From contig NZ_BBXE01000050.1 in NCBI RefSeq assembly GCF_001570565.1, positions 1 through 58,597 on the forward strand: a stretch of DNA of 58,597 nt. The letters run 5' to 3'. Positions 49,874 through 58,318 of this stretch are shown here, piece after piece; the stretch's first letter is position 1; every line of letters starts with the position of its first letter. Under the pieces are notes generated by a model. That model saw only the letters and a program-made list of their open reading frames with translations, was not told the origin of the DNA and did not search any database. The stretch comes from Herbidospora yilanensis (lineage in GTDB: Bacteria; Actinomycetota; Actinomycetes; Streptosporangiales; Streptosporangiaceae). Made by a program: the position numbers and the translations under genes.

Positions 49874-51460
49874 ATGCCGGGACATGTCGAAGTCGAACAT
49901 CTGAGTTACCTGCTGCCCGACGGGCGTCCGCTGCTCGACGACGTGTCGTTCCGGGTGGGCGAGGGTGTGAAGGCCGGCCTGGTCGGGCCGAACGGCGCGG
50001 GCAAGACGACCCTGCTGAGGCTCATCTCCGGTGACCTGCGGCCCGACGACGGCCGGGTGGCGCAGACCGGCGGGCTCGGCGTCATGCGGCAGTTCGTCGG
50101 CAGCATCCGCGACCGGAGCACCGTCCACGACCTGCTGCTGTCGGTCGCGCCCCCGCACGTCAGGGCCGCGGCGGCGGCGATGTCGGCGGCCGAGGCGGCC
50201 CTCGCCGCCCTCGACGACGAGGCGAACCAGCTCGGCTACGCGCAGGCCGTCTCCGACTACGCCGACGCCGGCGGCTACGCCATGGAGACCGTCTGGGACG
50301 TGTGCGCGACCGCGTCGATGGGTCTGTCCTTCGACGCGGTCCGCGAGCGTCCGGTCACGACCCTGTCGGGAGGGGAGCAGAAACGACTCGTCCTGGAGGC
50401 CCTGCTGCGTGGTCCCGACGAGGTGCTGCTGCTCGACGAGCCCGACAACTACCTCGACGTCGCCGGCAAAGAATGGCTGGAGGGCCGCCTCGCCGCCACC
50501 GGGAAGACGGTCCTGCTGGTCTCCCACGACCGGCAGCTCCTCGCGAACGTGGCCGACCGCATCGTCACCGTGGAGGACCGCGGCGTCTGGATCCACGGCG
50601 GCGGCTTCGCCACCTACGCCGCCGCCCGCGCCGACCGCATCGACCGGCTGGAGGAACGCCGCCGCCGCTGGGACGAGGAGCACGCCAGGCTCCGGCGGCT
50701 CGTGCACACCCTGCGGCAGACGTCGGCCAACAACGACGCCCTCTCGTCGGCCTACCGCGCCGCCCGCACCCGGCTGGCCCGGTTCGAGCAGGCCGGGCCG
50801 CCCGAACGGCCGCCGAAGGCCCAGAACGTGCGCATCCGGCTGCGCGGCGGCCGGACCGGGAAACGTGCCGTCACCTGTGAAGGGCTGGAGCCGGCCGGGT
50901 TGACGAAACCGTTCGACGCCGAGATCTGGTTCGGCGAACGGGTGTGCGTGCTGGGTTCCAACGGGTCGGGCAAGTCGTCGTTCCTCCAGGTCATCGAGTC
51001 GGCGTACGGGCAGACACATCCGGCGGTCCGGCTCGGGGCGCGGGTGCGGCCCGGCCGCTTCGTCCAGACCCACACGCGGCCCGACCTGCACGGCCGCCGG
51101 CCCGTCGAACTGGTCATGACGTCCGGCGCGCTCATTCTGAACGACGCGATGGCCGCACTGGCGCGGTACGAACTCGCCCCCGCCGCCAACCAGGTGTTCG
51201 AGACCCTGTCGGGCGGGCAGCAGGCGCGGCTGCAGATCCTGCTGCTGGAGTTGTCAGGGGCGACGTTGCTGCTGCTCGACGAGCCCACCGACAACCTCGA
51301 CCTGGCCGGCGCGGAAGCCCTGCAACAGGGATTGGCGGGCTTCACCGGCACGGTGCTGGCGGTGACGCACGACCGGTGGTTCGCCGCCGACTTCGACCGG
51401 TATCTGGTCTTCGGCGCCGACGGGACCGTCTTCGAGAGCGCCGAACCGGTCTGGTCGTGA
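49874..51460 (+). CDS. ABC-F ATPase
   Basis: A 528-residue soluble protein with two ABC domains and no membrane part. The first has GPNGAGKTT, LSGGEQKRL and LLLDEPDNYLD; the second has GSNGSGKSS, LSGGQQARL and LLLLDEPTDNLD. Between them is an Arg-rich interdomain linker (about residues 260-310). ABC-F proteins act on the ribosome, either as translation factors or as antibiotic-protection factors. The divergent TetR gene favours the resistance role. The ATG at 49874 follows GGTGGAGG. Confidence 0.94.
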   Translation: MPGHVEVEHLSYLLPDGRPLLDDVSFRVGEGVKAGLVGPNGAGKTTLLRLISGDLRPDDGRVAQTGGLGVMRQFVGSIRDRSTVHDLLLSVAPPHVRAAAAAMSAAEAALAALDDEANQLGYAQAVSDYADAGGYAMETVWDVCATASMGLSFDAVRERPVTTLSGGEQKRLVLEALLRGPDEVLLLDEPDNYLDVAGKEWLEGRLAATGKTVLLVSHDRQLLANVADRIVTVEDRGVWIHGGGFATYAAARADRIDRLEERRRRWDEEHARLRRLVHTLRQTSANNDALSSAYRAARTRLARFEQAGPPERPPKAQNVRIRLRGGRTGKRAVTCEGLEPAGLTKPFDAEIWFGERVCVLGSNGSGKSSFLQVIESAYGQTHPAVRLGARVRPGRFVQTHTRPDLHGRRPVELVMTSGALILNDAMAALARYELAPAANQVFETLSGGQQARLQILLLELSGATLLLLDEPTDNLDLAGAEALQQGLAGFTGTVLAVTHDRWFAADFDRYLVFGADGTVFESAEPVWS

Positions 51461-52420
51461 TCACTCCGACGAGGCCACCACGGCGTCTCCGGTGCGGCTC
51501 CGGTAGTAGAGGACCGACCTGCCCGCCCGGCGGCGTTCGATCAGGCCCGCGTCGAGCAGCACCTTCAGGTGCCGGCCCACCGAACCGAGCCCCTGGCCCG
51601 TCAGCGCGACGAGCTGGGTCGTGCTCTTGGGCGTGTCCAGCAGGACGAGCACGGTCGCGCGGGCGTTGCCCAGCAGACGGCCGAGCGGCCCCGAGACCTC
51701 GCGGACCTCGGTGAGGACGCCCGCGGCCGGATAGATCACCGCATATCGGTGCGGATGCTCCCAGGCCACCCACCTATGCCGGGGCGTGACCGGCACGAAC
51801 ATGAGCCGCGCCGTCGCGAGGTCGCGCGGCGGGTTGCTGGTGGTGTTGATCTGCAACCGGCTGTCGCCCAGCCAGCGCATGCCCGGCCGCATGTCGTTGA
51901 GCGCCGCCTCCCAGCCGCCCATGCTGAGGCTGCCGATGCGGCCGACGATGTCGGCCTCCAGGATGCGCCTGCGCCGGTCCCAGGTGGGTTCGACCGCCTC
52001 CTCCCACACCCATTCCAGTACGGACGCTGCCCGTTCGGCCAGGTCGTCGCGGCGCAGCGGGCCGGGGAGCATCCTGCCGAGGGAGACCTCCAGGTCGGCG
52101 TAGACGACGTCGGGCGGGGTGGCGCGGATGGTGGCGACCTCGTCGGCGAAGGTCGGTTCGCCCGTTCCGGCGGGGGCCGGGACGAGGAAGTCGGCGATCC
52201 ACTCGGCTCCGTTCGCGGCGCGCATCAGCAGGTCGTCGAGAGGGTCGGCGGCGAGGCGCGCCTTGAAGCGGTCGGCGTGCCGGTCGAACCAGAGCCGCTC
52301 ACCGGGGTGAGCGGGGTGCGCGCCGCCGAGGGCGAACATGCACGCGGTGGTCTCGGCGAGCGGCGACACCACGAACCTGCTCCCGGCCAGCGTGTCGGCG
52401 CCGACCTGCCACCAGCCCAT
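51461..52420 (-). CDS. ArsR-type winged-helix regulator (DUF5937-like)
   Basis: A 319-residue regulator. The N-terminal 240 residues resemble DUF5937 (MGWWQVGADTLAGSRFVVSPLAE), and the C-terminal 80 form an ArsR-like winged helix (PKSTTQLVALTGQGLGSVGRHLKVLLDAGLIERRR). It is divergent from an MFS gene, a usual arrangement for this family, and probably controls that gene. ATG 52420 is preferred; GTG 52426 is two codons upstream. Confidence 0.85.
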   Translation of the reverse strand: MGWWQVGADTLAGSRFVVSPLAETTACMFALGGAHPAHPGERLWFDRHADRFKARLAADPLDDLLMRAANGAEWIADFLVPAPAGTGEPTFADEVATIRATPPDVVYADLEVSLGRMLPGPLRRDDLAERAASVLEWVWEEAVEPTWDRRRRILEADIVGRIGSLSMGGWEAALNDMRPGMRWLGDSRLQINTTSNPPRDLATARLMFVPVTPRHRWVAWEHPHRYAVIYPAAGVLTEVREVSGPLGRLLGNARATVLVLLDTPKSTTQLVALTGQGLGSVGRHLKVLLDAGLIERRRAGRSVLYYRSRTGDAVVASSE

Positions 52421-52460
52421 GCACACCCCCACTGCTCCCCGCGGGCCTCGCGCGTCGACG

Positions 52461-52480
52461 GTTTCGCGTCCGGGCGAAAC
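52461..52480. promoter_or_regulatory. Inverted repeat, candidate operator
   Basis: GTTTCGC (52461-52467) and GCGAAAC (52474-52480) form a perfect dyad with a 6-bp centre, in the 90-bp gap between the ArsR-type gene and the MFS gene. Confidence 0.6.
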
Positions 52481-52510
52481 ATTACCGCGTCTGACCTGCG
52501 GGGATGGAAT

Positions 52511-53695
52511 GTGCTCCGCATGCGTACCTATCGGGAGTTGTTCGCCACCAAGGAGTTCGCGCCGCTGTTCGCGACGTCCACGTTGCAGGTGGTGGCGTCG
52601 ACGATCGGGAATCTCGCGCTCGGGACGCTCGTGTTCGAGGCGACCGGGTCGCCGCTGCTCTCGGCGCTGGCCATGTTCGGGCCGCTGCTCGCACAGGTGG
52701 TCGGGGCGACGCTGCTGATGTCGGCCGCCGACCGGCTGCCGCCCCGGATGGCGCTCTCGGGGCTGGCCGTGGTCTTCGGGCTCGGCGCGGCCGCGCAGGC
52801 CGTTCCCGATCTGCCGATCGCGGTGCGGTTCGCCGTCCTCGTCGTCGTCGGCGTGGTCGCGTCGGTCGGCGGCGGGGTGCGGTACGGGCTGCTGAACGAG
52901 ATCCTCACCCGCGACGGGTTCCTGCTCGGTCGCTCGGTGCTCAACATGGCCATCGGCGGCTCGCAGATCGCCGGGTTCGCGACCGGAGGGCTGCTGGTCG
53001 CCCTGCTCACGCCCGTCCAGACGCTGCTGATCAGCGCCGTGCTGGAGTTCGTCGCCGCCCTGGTCGTGCTGCTCGGGTTGTCGAAACGGCCTCCGCGCGC
53101 GTCCGGGCGCCCGTCGGTGGCGCAGACGTGGCGGGGCAACTCGCGGCTCTGGGCGTCGAGGCCGCGGCGGTATGTCCTCCTGGCCCTCTGGGTGCCGAAC
53201 GGGCTGATCGTGGGGTGCGAGTCGTTGTTCGTCTCGTACGACCCCGGCAGGGCCGGCGTGCTGTTCGCGTTCGCCGCCTTCGGCATGCTGATCGGCGACA
53301 CCCTCGTCGGGCGGTTCGTCCCGGCCGGCTGGCGGCAACGGCTGGGCGCCCCGATGCGCCTCCTCCTGGCCGTCCCCTACCTGGTCTTCTTCACCGACCC
53401 GCCGATCGGCGTCGCGGTCGCCGCGGTGACCCTCGCCAGCGTCGGGTACGCCGCCAGCCTGCTCCTTCAGGAACGTCTGATGGCCCTCACCCCCGACGAG
53501 CTGAGCGGGCACGCCCTGGGGCTGAACGGCTCGGGGATGATGGTCATGCAGGGGGTGGGCGCGGCGGTGGCGGGGGCGGTGGCCCAGTTCAGCAGCCCGG
53601 CCCTGGCGATGACGGTGATGGGTGTGGCGTCCGTCGCGGTCACCCTGGCCCTCGCCCCGGGGCTGCGCCCGGGACCCGCCGAGGTCGCCGCCTAG
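52511..53695 (+). CDS. MFS transporter
   Basis: A 394-residue major facilitator with about 10-12 membrane helices, resembling the macrolide-efflux/DHA3-like group (MRTYRELFATKEFAPLFATSTL at the start, GGVRYGLLNEILTRDGFLLGRSVLNM after helix 4). It would export a drug or metabolite. GTG 52511 follows GGGGATGGA; an ATG three codons later is an alternative. Divergent from the ArsR-type regulator. Its stop overlaps the convergent DUF309 gene by 4 nt. Confidence 0.9.
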   Translation: MLRMRTYRELFATKEFAPLFATSTLQVVASTIGNLALGTLVFEATGSPLLSALAMFGPLLAQVVGATLLMSAADRLPPRMALSGLAVVFGLGAAAQAVPDLPIAVRFAVLVVVGVVASVGGGVRYGLLNEILTRDGFLLGRSVLNMAIGGSQIAGFATGGLLVALLTPVQTLLISAVLEFVAALVVLLGLSKRPPRASGRPSVAQTWRGNSRLWASRPRRYVLLALWVPNGLIVGCESLFVSYDPGRAGVLFAFAAFGMLIGDTLVGRFVPAGWRQRLGAPMRLLLAVPYLVFFTDPPIGVAVAAVTLASVGYAASLLLQERLMALTPDELSGHALGLNGSGMMVMQGVGAAVAGAVAQFSSPALAMTVMGVASVAVTLALAPGLRPGPAEVAA

Positions 53696-54120
53696 GCTCC
53701 CAGCGCGGTCAGGAGGTCGTCGATCGATTGCGCTCGGGCGGCCAGAGCCGCGTCGATCCCGCAGGGACGGCCCTCGATCGGGGACAGACGTCCGGCACCC
53801 CGTTCCAGCAGGGCCTCCGCGCCCCGCGTGTTGCCCCGCTGCAGGTGGGTCAGTCCGACGCAGATCTGGGCCAGGCCCTGCCACAGTTCCCGTTCTTCCG
53901 GCGGGCAGGACTTCCAGCGGCCCTCGAAGATCTCGTGGGCGTGGAACGGGCGGCCGAGGCGCAACATCTCGACGCCGTCGGCGATGGCCTGCGCGGCCGT
54001 GGGGGCGTAGTCGTCGGGGACCCGGGTCACGCCCTCGGCGCCGTGGGGGAGGGGACGGCCGAAGGCGTCTCGCGGGCGGGCGTTGCGGGCCCGGCCCTCG
54101 GCGTCGCGGTCGCGGGTCAT
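53692..54120 (-). CDS. DUF309 protein
   Basis: A 142-residue helical protein with the DUF309 core GRPFHAHEIFEGRWKSCPPEE and WQGLAQICVGLTHLQRGN. The His/Glu of HEIFE suggest a metal site, but no function is established. It overlaps the EphE-like hydrolase gene by 4 nt (ATGA), so the two are coupled with the Holin-X gene in one minus-strand operon. Confidence 0.87.
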   Translation of the reverse strand: MTRDRDAEGRARNARPRDAFGRPLPHGAEGVTRVPDDYAPTAAQAIADGVEMLRLGRPFHAHEIFEGRWKSCPPEERELWQGLAQICVGLTHLQRGNTRGAEALLERGAGRLSPIEGRPCGIDAALAARAQSIDDLLTALGA

Positions 54121-55043
54121 CGGTCGGGCTCGGGGTCGGCCAGCCACGAGGTCAGTTCGGCGGTGAAGACGTCGGGGCGTTCCTCGTGGGGGAAGTGGCC
54201 CGCGCCCTCGATCAGCCGCCAGCGGTAGGGGGCGGCGACGTACTGGCCCGAACCCTGGGCGGTGCGTGGCAGCATGCACGGGTCGAGCGCGCCGTGGAGC
54301 TGGAGCGTCGGGGCCTCGACCTCGCGGCGCATCTGGCGGGCGTAGCGGCGGCCGTCGGGGCGGAGCTGCGAACGGGCGAACCACCGGTGGTATTCCAGGG
54401 CGCAATGGGCCGACGCGGGGATGCGGAACACGTCCTGGTAGACCGGGTTGAGCTCCTCGGAGGGCCAGGCCGGCCCCGACCACGCGTCGAGCAGCCGGCC
54501 GACACGGGCGGCGTTCTTGCGGGTCAGCCGGTGTTCGGGCCACAGCGGCACCTGGAAGCCGAACGCGTGGCGGCTCGCCCTGAGTTGCCGGGGGTCGGTG
54601 AGCATGGCGGTGCGCAGGCGCAGCGGGTGGGGCGCGGAGACGACCACCAGGCGGCGCACGAACTTGGCGTCGCGGGCGGCCATCGTCCAGCCCATCCAGC
54701 CGCCCCAGCCGTGGCCGACGACGATCGCGCCGGTCTCGCCCATGGCCCTGATCAGGCCGGCCGCGTCGCCGGCCAGGGTCGGCAGGTCGTATCCCCGGGG
54801 CGGCTTGTCGCTGGCGCCGTACCCCCGGAGATCGACCGCGACCGCCCGGTAGCCGGCCGCGGGCAGGGCCTCAAGCTGGTGCCGCCAGGTCCACCAGAAC
54901 TGCGGGAAGCCGTGCAGCAGCAGGACGAGCGGGCCCTCACCGGCCTCCACGACGTGGAAGCGGGTGCCCCCGGCGTGGATCCAGCGGTGTTCCCACGGGC
55001 CCTCGGCCCGGACCAGCCGGTTCTCCTCCGGGGCCTGTTTCAT
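54117..55043 (-). CDS. Alpha/beta hydrolase, EphE-like, atypical nucleophile
   Basis: A 308-residue alpha/beta hydrolase of the epoxide hydrolase/haloalkane dehalogenase branch and in the position of Rv3670 (EphE). HGFP (44-47), RGYGASDKP and the C-terminal His (GAGHFPHEERPD) are as expected. The nucleophile elbow reads GHGWGG (residues 110-115), with Gly at position 112 where the family has Asp (GHDWGG). The protein may be inactive, use another residue, or have a non-catalytic role. Start ATG overlaps the Holin-X gene by 4 nt. Confidence 0.9.
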   Translation of the reverse strand: MKQAPEENRLVRAEGPWEHRWIHAGGTRFHVVEAGEGPLVLLLHGFPQFWWTWRHQLEALPAAGYRAVAVDLRGYGASDKPPRGYDLPTLAGDAAGLIRAMGETGAIVVGHGWGGWMGWTMAARDAKFVRRLVVVSAPHPLRLRTAMLTDPRQLRASRHAFGFQVPLWPEHRLTRKNAARVGRLLDAWSGPAWPSEELNPVYQDVFRIPASAHCALEYHRWFARSQLRPDGRRYARQMRREVEAPTLQLHGALDPCMLPRTAQGSGQYVAAPYRWRLIEGAGHFPHEERPDVFTAELTSWLADPEPDR

Positions 55044-55486
55044 GACGCGATCGTGGCGCGGTGGGCGCCCACCTCGCCCGCGGTGGTCGTGGTCACCGGC
55101 TCGATGTGCGGTGTCTCGTCGGTGGACTTGAGGCTCTGGAGCGAGCGCCGGGTGCGCTTGAACCCGGCCAGGCCCTGGAGCCTGCGGTAGCCGACGAAGC
55201 CGAGGATCCCGGCCATCACCAGGTAGAACACGGTGACGATCAGGAACGACAACCAGGTCGACAGGCCGACGGCGTCGTGCAGGACGTAGGCGATCGTGAA
55301 GGAGGCCAGGATCAGGACCAGGTGGAGCGTGAACGCGGCGGCGGCGAACAGGCCGGTCGCCATGCCCACCCGCTTCGCGTCGAACTTGAGCTCGCTCTTG
55401 GCGAGTTCGATCTCCGCTCTGACCAGCGTCGAAATGTGGGTGCTCGCCTCGGCGACCAGAGCGCCGAGCGATTCGTCCTCGCGCAT
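55040..55486 (-). CDS. Actinobacterial Holin-X family membrane protein
   Basis: A 148-residue protein with two membrane helices (about residues 45-70 and 80-105) preceded by an amphipathic helix (LGALVAEASTHISTLVRAEIELAKSE). This is the pattern of PF07332 (phage holin 3_6 superfamily, Holin-X). Despite the name it is chromosomal and widespread in actinobacteria. AGGAGA lies six bases before the ATG at 55486; the frame is open 12 codons further upstream. First gene of the Holin-X, EphE-like, DUF309 operon. Confidence 0.9.
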   Translation of the reverse strand: MREDESLGALVAEASTHISTLVRAEIELAKSELKFDAKRVGMATGLFAAAAFTLHLVLILASFTIAYVLHDAVGLSTWLSFLIVTVFYLVMAGILGFVGYRRLQGLAGFKRTRRSLQSLKSTDETPHIEPVTTTTAGEVGAHRATIAS

Positions 55487-55518
55487 CAGGGATCTCCTAT
55501 TCTGCGGACTGTCAAATA

Positions 55519-56307
55519 TCATCTCGTGCCCTCGTCCGTACGCGGATCCTGAGCAGCGCCGCGGCCGGCAACGATGCGATGACGCTTGCCCTGGTGGGCG
55601 CGGTCGCCGATGAGCGGTGAGACGGCGAAGCCGATCCCGGCGAGGACCGACGCGGCCGCGATGTCACGCCGGACCAGATCTGCGCTGATCCGGGCGAAAC
55701 CGGGTCGTACCGAAAGCCGCGCATCACCGAACACCCCACCGAACACACCGACGAACTTCCCGACGACGAGCCTGAGAAGCACGCCAAGAGCGATTCTGTC
55801 GGTGAAAACGCCTCCGAGGGCGCTCAAATTGAGCGGAACCCCGGCACCGCGAACCCCGCCGAGCGAGCCGGTCGGATGGATGCCCGGCTCGTGCGGCAAC
55901 ACCCAGACGGACGGTCGCCGTCGCAATCGCCCACCCCCGTGTGGCGTTCGGCACTTTCCCCCAGCTCACCCCCACGTAGATCAGAGCCATCCCGGCCACG
56001 ACTGGCAGGATCGCGTCGCGGAAGCGGGACGGCTCCCCTGGACGAACTCCTCCTTCAGCTCCACCCCGGCGACGAGTCGGCCGCCCATTCGTATGGACCG
56101 GAGCGCCAGGACCGTCGCGATCAGCATGATCACGCCACCGATCGTCTCGCCCCGCGGAGCTTCGGCGACCTGCGCCGTGTAGCGGAGTGGACGGCGCGGT
56201 CGCTCCCCCTCAGGTGATCGGGAACTGCCCGGACGATTCCCCCAGAATTCGCCGACCAGACTTCCCAGCACACCTTCGGCCCACTTTACCCAGCGCCGAA
56301 CGATCAC
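55519..56307 (-). pseudogene. nhaA: NhaA Na+/H+ antiporter, degraded
   Basis: Three separate frames of the minus strand give pieces of NhaA in order. About 56100-56230: RYTAQVAEAPRGETIGGVIMLIATVLAL, then VAGVELKEEFVQG with a large gap between. About 55900-56000: AGMALIYVGVSWGKVPNATRGWAIATATV. About 55530-55820: IALGVLLRLVVGKFVGVFGGVFG to VLAGIGFAVSPLIGD. Frameshifts and internal deletions remove well over half of the protein. An NhaA gene next to acs is usual in Streptomyces, so this is local decay of an ancestral gene. Confidence 0.82.
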
Positions 56308-56350
56308 AGCCGGGGCGGGCCGTCACCTGTGGACAACCGCCCCGGCTGTG
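56305..56350. terminator. Hairpin terminator after acs
   Basis: A perfect 14-bp stem (CACAGCCGGGGCGG with its complement, 56337-56350) and an 18-nt loop lie ten bases past the acs stop codon. No T-tract. The region overlaps two DnaA-box consensus matches. Confidence 0.75.
56328..56336 (-). other. DnaA box consensus TTGTCCACA
   Basis: Perfect match on the minus strand to the actinobacterial DnaA box. It lies in the loop of the hairpin after acs. Confidence 0.5.
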
Positions 56351-56355
56351 GATAA
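56347..56355 (-). other. DnaA box consensus TTATCCACA
   Basis: Perfect match on the minus strand to the classical DnaA box, in the same orientation as the first and 19 bp away. Confidence 0.5.
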
Positions 56356-56359
56356 CTGA

Positions 56360-58318
56360 TTAGTCCTCGCTCTTGGCGGTGGGAAGCTTCTCCGAGATCA
56401 GGTTCATGACCGAGCTGTCGGTGAGGGTGGTCACGTCGCCCAGCGACCGGTTCTCGGCCACGTCACGCAGGAGGCGACGCATGATCTTGCCCGAGCGGGT
56501 CTTCGGCAGCTCCGGCACGACCAGGATCTGCCGCGGCTTGGCGATCGGGCCGAGGGTCTTGGCGACGTGCTGACGCAACTCGGCGCCGATGTCGTCGCTC
56601 TCCTCGGCGCCCCCGCGCAGGATCACGAACGACACGATGGCCTGGCCGGTCACCGGGTCGGTCGCCCCCACGACGGCCGCCTCGGCCACCTTCGGGTGGC
56701 TGACCAGGGCGCTCTCCACCTCGGTGGTCGAGATGTTGTGACCGGAGACGAGCATGACGTCGTCGACCCGGCCCAGCAGCCACAGGTCGCCGTCGTCGTC
56801 GCGCTTGGCGCCGTCGCCGGGGAAGTAGAAGCCGTCGAACCGCGACCAGTAGGTGTCCTTGTAGCGCTCGGGGTCGCCCCAGATGCCGCGCAACATCGAC
56901 GGCCACGGCTCACGCACGACCAGGAAACCGCCGCCGCCGTTCGGCACCGACTTGCCCTGGTCGTCGACCACGTCGGCGACGATGCCCGGCAGCGGCTGCA
57001 TGGCCGCGCCCGGCTTGCCGGCGGTGACCCCGGGCAGCGGGCTGATCATGATCGCGCCGGTCTCGGTCTGCCACCAGGTGTCCACGACCGGGGTCCGGCC
57101 CGCGCCGATGTGCTCGCGATACCAGACGTAGGCCTCCGGGTTGATCGGCTCGCCGACCGAGCCGAGCACCCGCAGCGACGACATGTCGAACTTGGCGGGG
57201 ATGTCGTCGCCCCACTTCATGAACGTGCGGATGGCGGTCGGCGCCGTGTAGAGGATCGTGACCTTGTACTTCTGCACGATCTCCCAGAACCGGCCGCGGT
57301 GCGGGGTGTCGGGGGTGCCCTCGTAGATCACGCTGGTCGCGCCGTTGGCCAGCGGGCCGTAGACGATGTAGCTGTGGCCCGTCACCCAGCCGATGTCGGC
57401 GGTGCACCAGTAGATGTCGGTGTCGGGCTTGAGGTCGAAGACCGCGTGGTGGGTCCAGGCCGTCTGGGTGAGGTAGCCGCCCGTGGTGTGCAGGATGCCC
57501 TTCGGCTTACCGGTGGTGCCGCTCGTGTAGAGGATGTAGAGCGGGTCTTCCGCGTCGTGCGGCTCGGGGGTGTGCTGGTCGCTCTGGCGCTCGACCACGT
57601 CGTGCCACCAGACGTCCTTGTCGGTCACGTCCACGTCCTGGCCGGTCCGGCGGACGACGAGCACCTTCTCGATCTGCGGGCACTGCGCCACGGCCTCGTC
57701 CACGGTGGGCTTGAGCGCGCTGGGCGCCCCCCGCCGGAAGCCGCCGTCGGCGGTGATCACCAGTTTCGCGTCGGCGTCGTCGATGCGGCTCTTCAACGCC
57801 GAGGCGGAGAACCCGCCGAACACCACCGAGTGGATCGCGCCGATGCGCGCGCAGGCCAGCAGCGAGACGGGCAGCTCCGGGATCATCGGCATGTAGATCG
57901 CCACCCGGTCGCCCTTGCCGACACCGAGCTCGGTCAGCGCGTTGGCCGCCTTGCTGACCTCCTTCTGCAGGTCGGCATAGGTGATGACACGGTTGTCGCC
58001 CTCGGGCTCGCCCTCCCAGTAGAAGGCCACCTTGTCGCCGTTCCCGGCCTCCACGTGCCGGTCGACGCAGTTGTAGGCGATGTTCAGCTTGCCGCCGACG
58101 AACCACTTCGCGAACGGCGCCTCCCACTCCAGCGTGGTGTGCCAGCGCTCCGCCCAGGTCAGCCGGTCGGCGGCCGCCTCCCAGAAGGCCAGCCGGTCGG
58201 CCGAGGCCTCCGTGTAGGCGCTCGCCGTGACGTTCGCCGCCGCCGCGAGCTCCGCGGGCGGCTCGAACCGGCGGTTCTCCTGCAACAGGTTCGACAGCGT
58301 TTCCTGGGACTCCGTCAC
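56360..58318 (-). CDS. acs: Acetyl-CoA synthetase
   Basis: A 652-residue AMP-forming acetate:CoA ligase, supplying acetyl-CoA from acetate. Motifs in order are [11 protein letters not shown] (P-loop) near residue 263, [10 protein letters not shown] (acyl pocket, with Trp limiting the substrate to acetate), a [12 protein letters not shown] hinge near 515 and [13 protein letters not shown] near 620, whose Lys is the usual acetylation site that switches the enzyme off. The GTG start at 58318 follows AAGGAG at six bases. Core gene equivalent to Rv3667. Confidence 0.97.
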   Translation of the reverse strand: MTESQETLSNLLQENRRFEPPAELAAAANVTASAYTEASADRLAFWEAAADRLTWAERWHTTLEWEAPFAKWFVGGKLNIAYNCVDRHVEAGNGDKVAFYWEGEPEGDNRVITYADLQKEVSKAANALTELGVGKGDRVAIYMPMIPELPVSLLACARIGAIHSVVFGGFSASALKSRIDDADAKLVITADGGFRRGAPSALKPTVDEAVAQCPQIEKVLVVRRTGQDVDVTDKDVWWHDVVERQSDQHTPEPHDAEDPLYILYTSGTTGKPKGILHTTGGYLTQTAWTHHAVFDLKPDTDIYWCTADIGWVTGHSYIVYGPLANGATSVIYEGTPDTPHRGRFWEIVQKYKVTILYTAPTAIRTFMKWGDDIPAKFDMSSLRVLGSVGEPINPEAYVWYREHIGAGRTPVVDTWWQTETGAIMISPLPGVTAGKPGAAMQPLPGIVADVVDDQGKSVPNGGGGFLVVREPWPSMLRGIWGDPERYKDTYWSRFDGFYFPGDGAKRDDDGDLWLLGRVDDVMLVSGHNISTTEVESALVSHPKVAEAAVVGATDPVTGQAIVSFVILRGGAEESDDIGAELRQHVAKTLGPIAKPRQILVVPELPKTRSGKIMRRLLRDVAENRSLGDVTTLTDSSVMNLISEKLPTAKSED

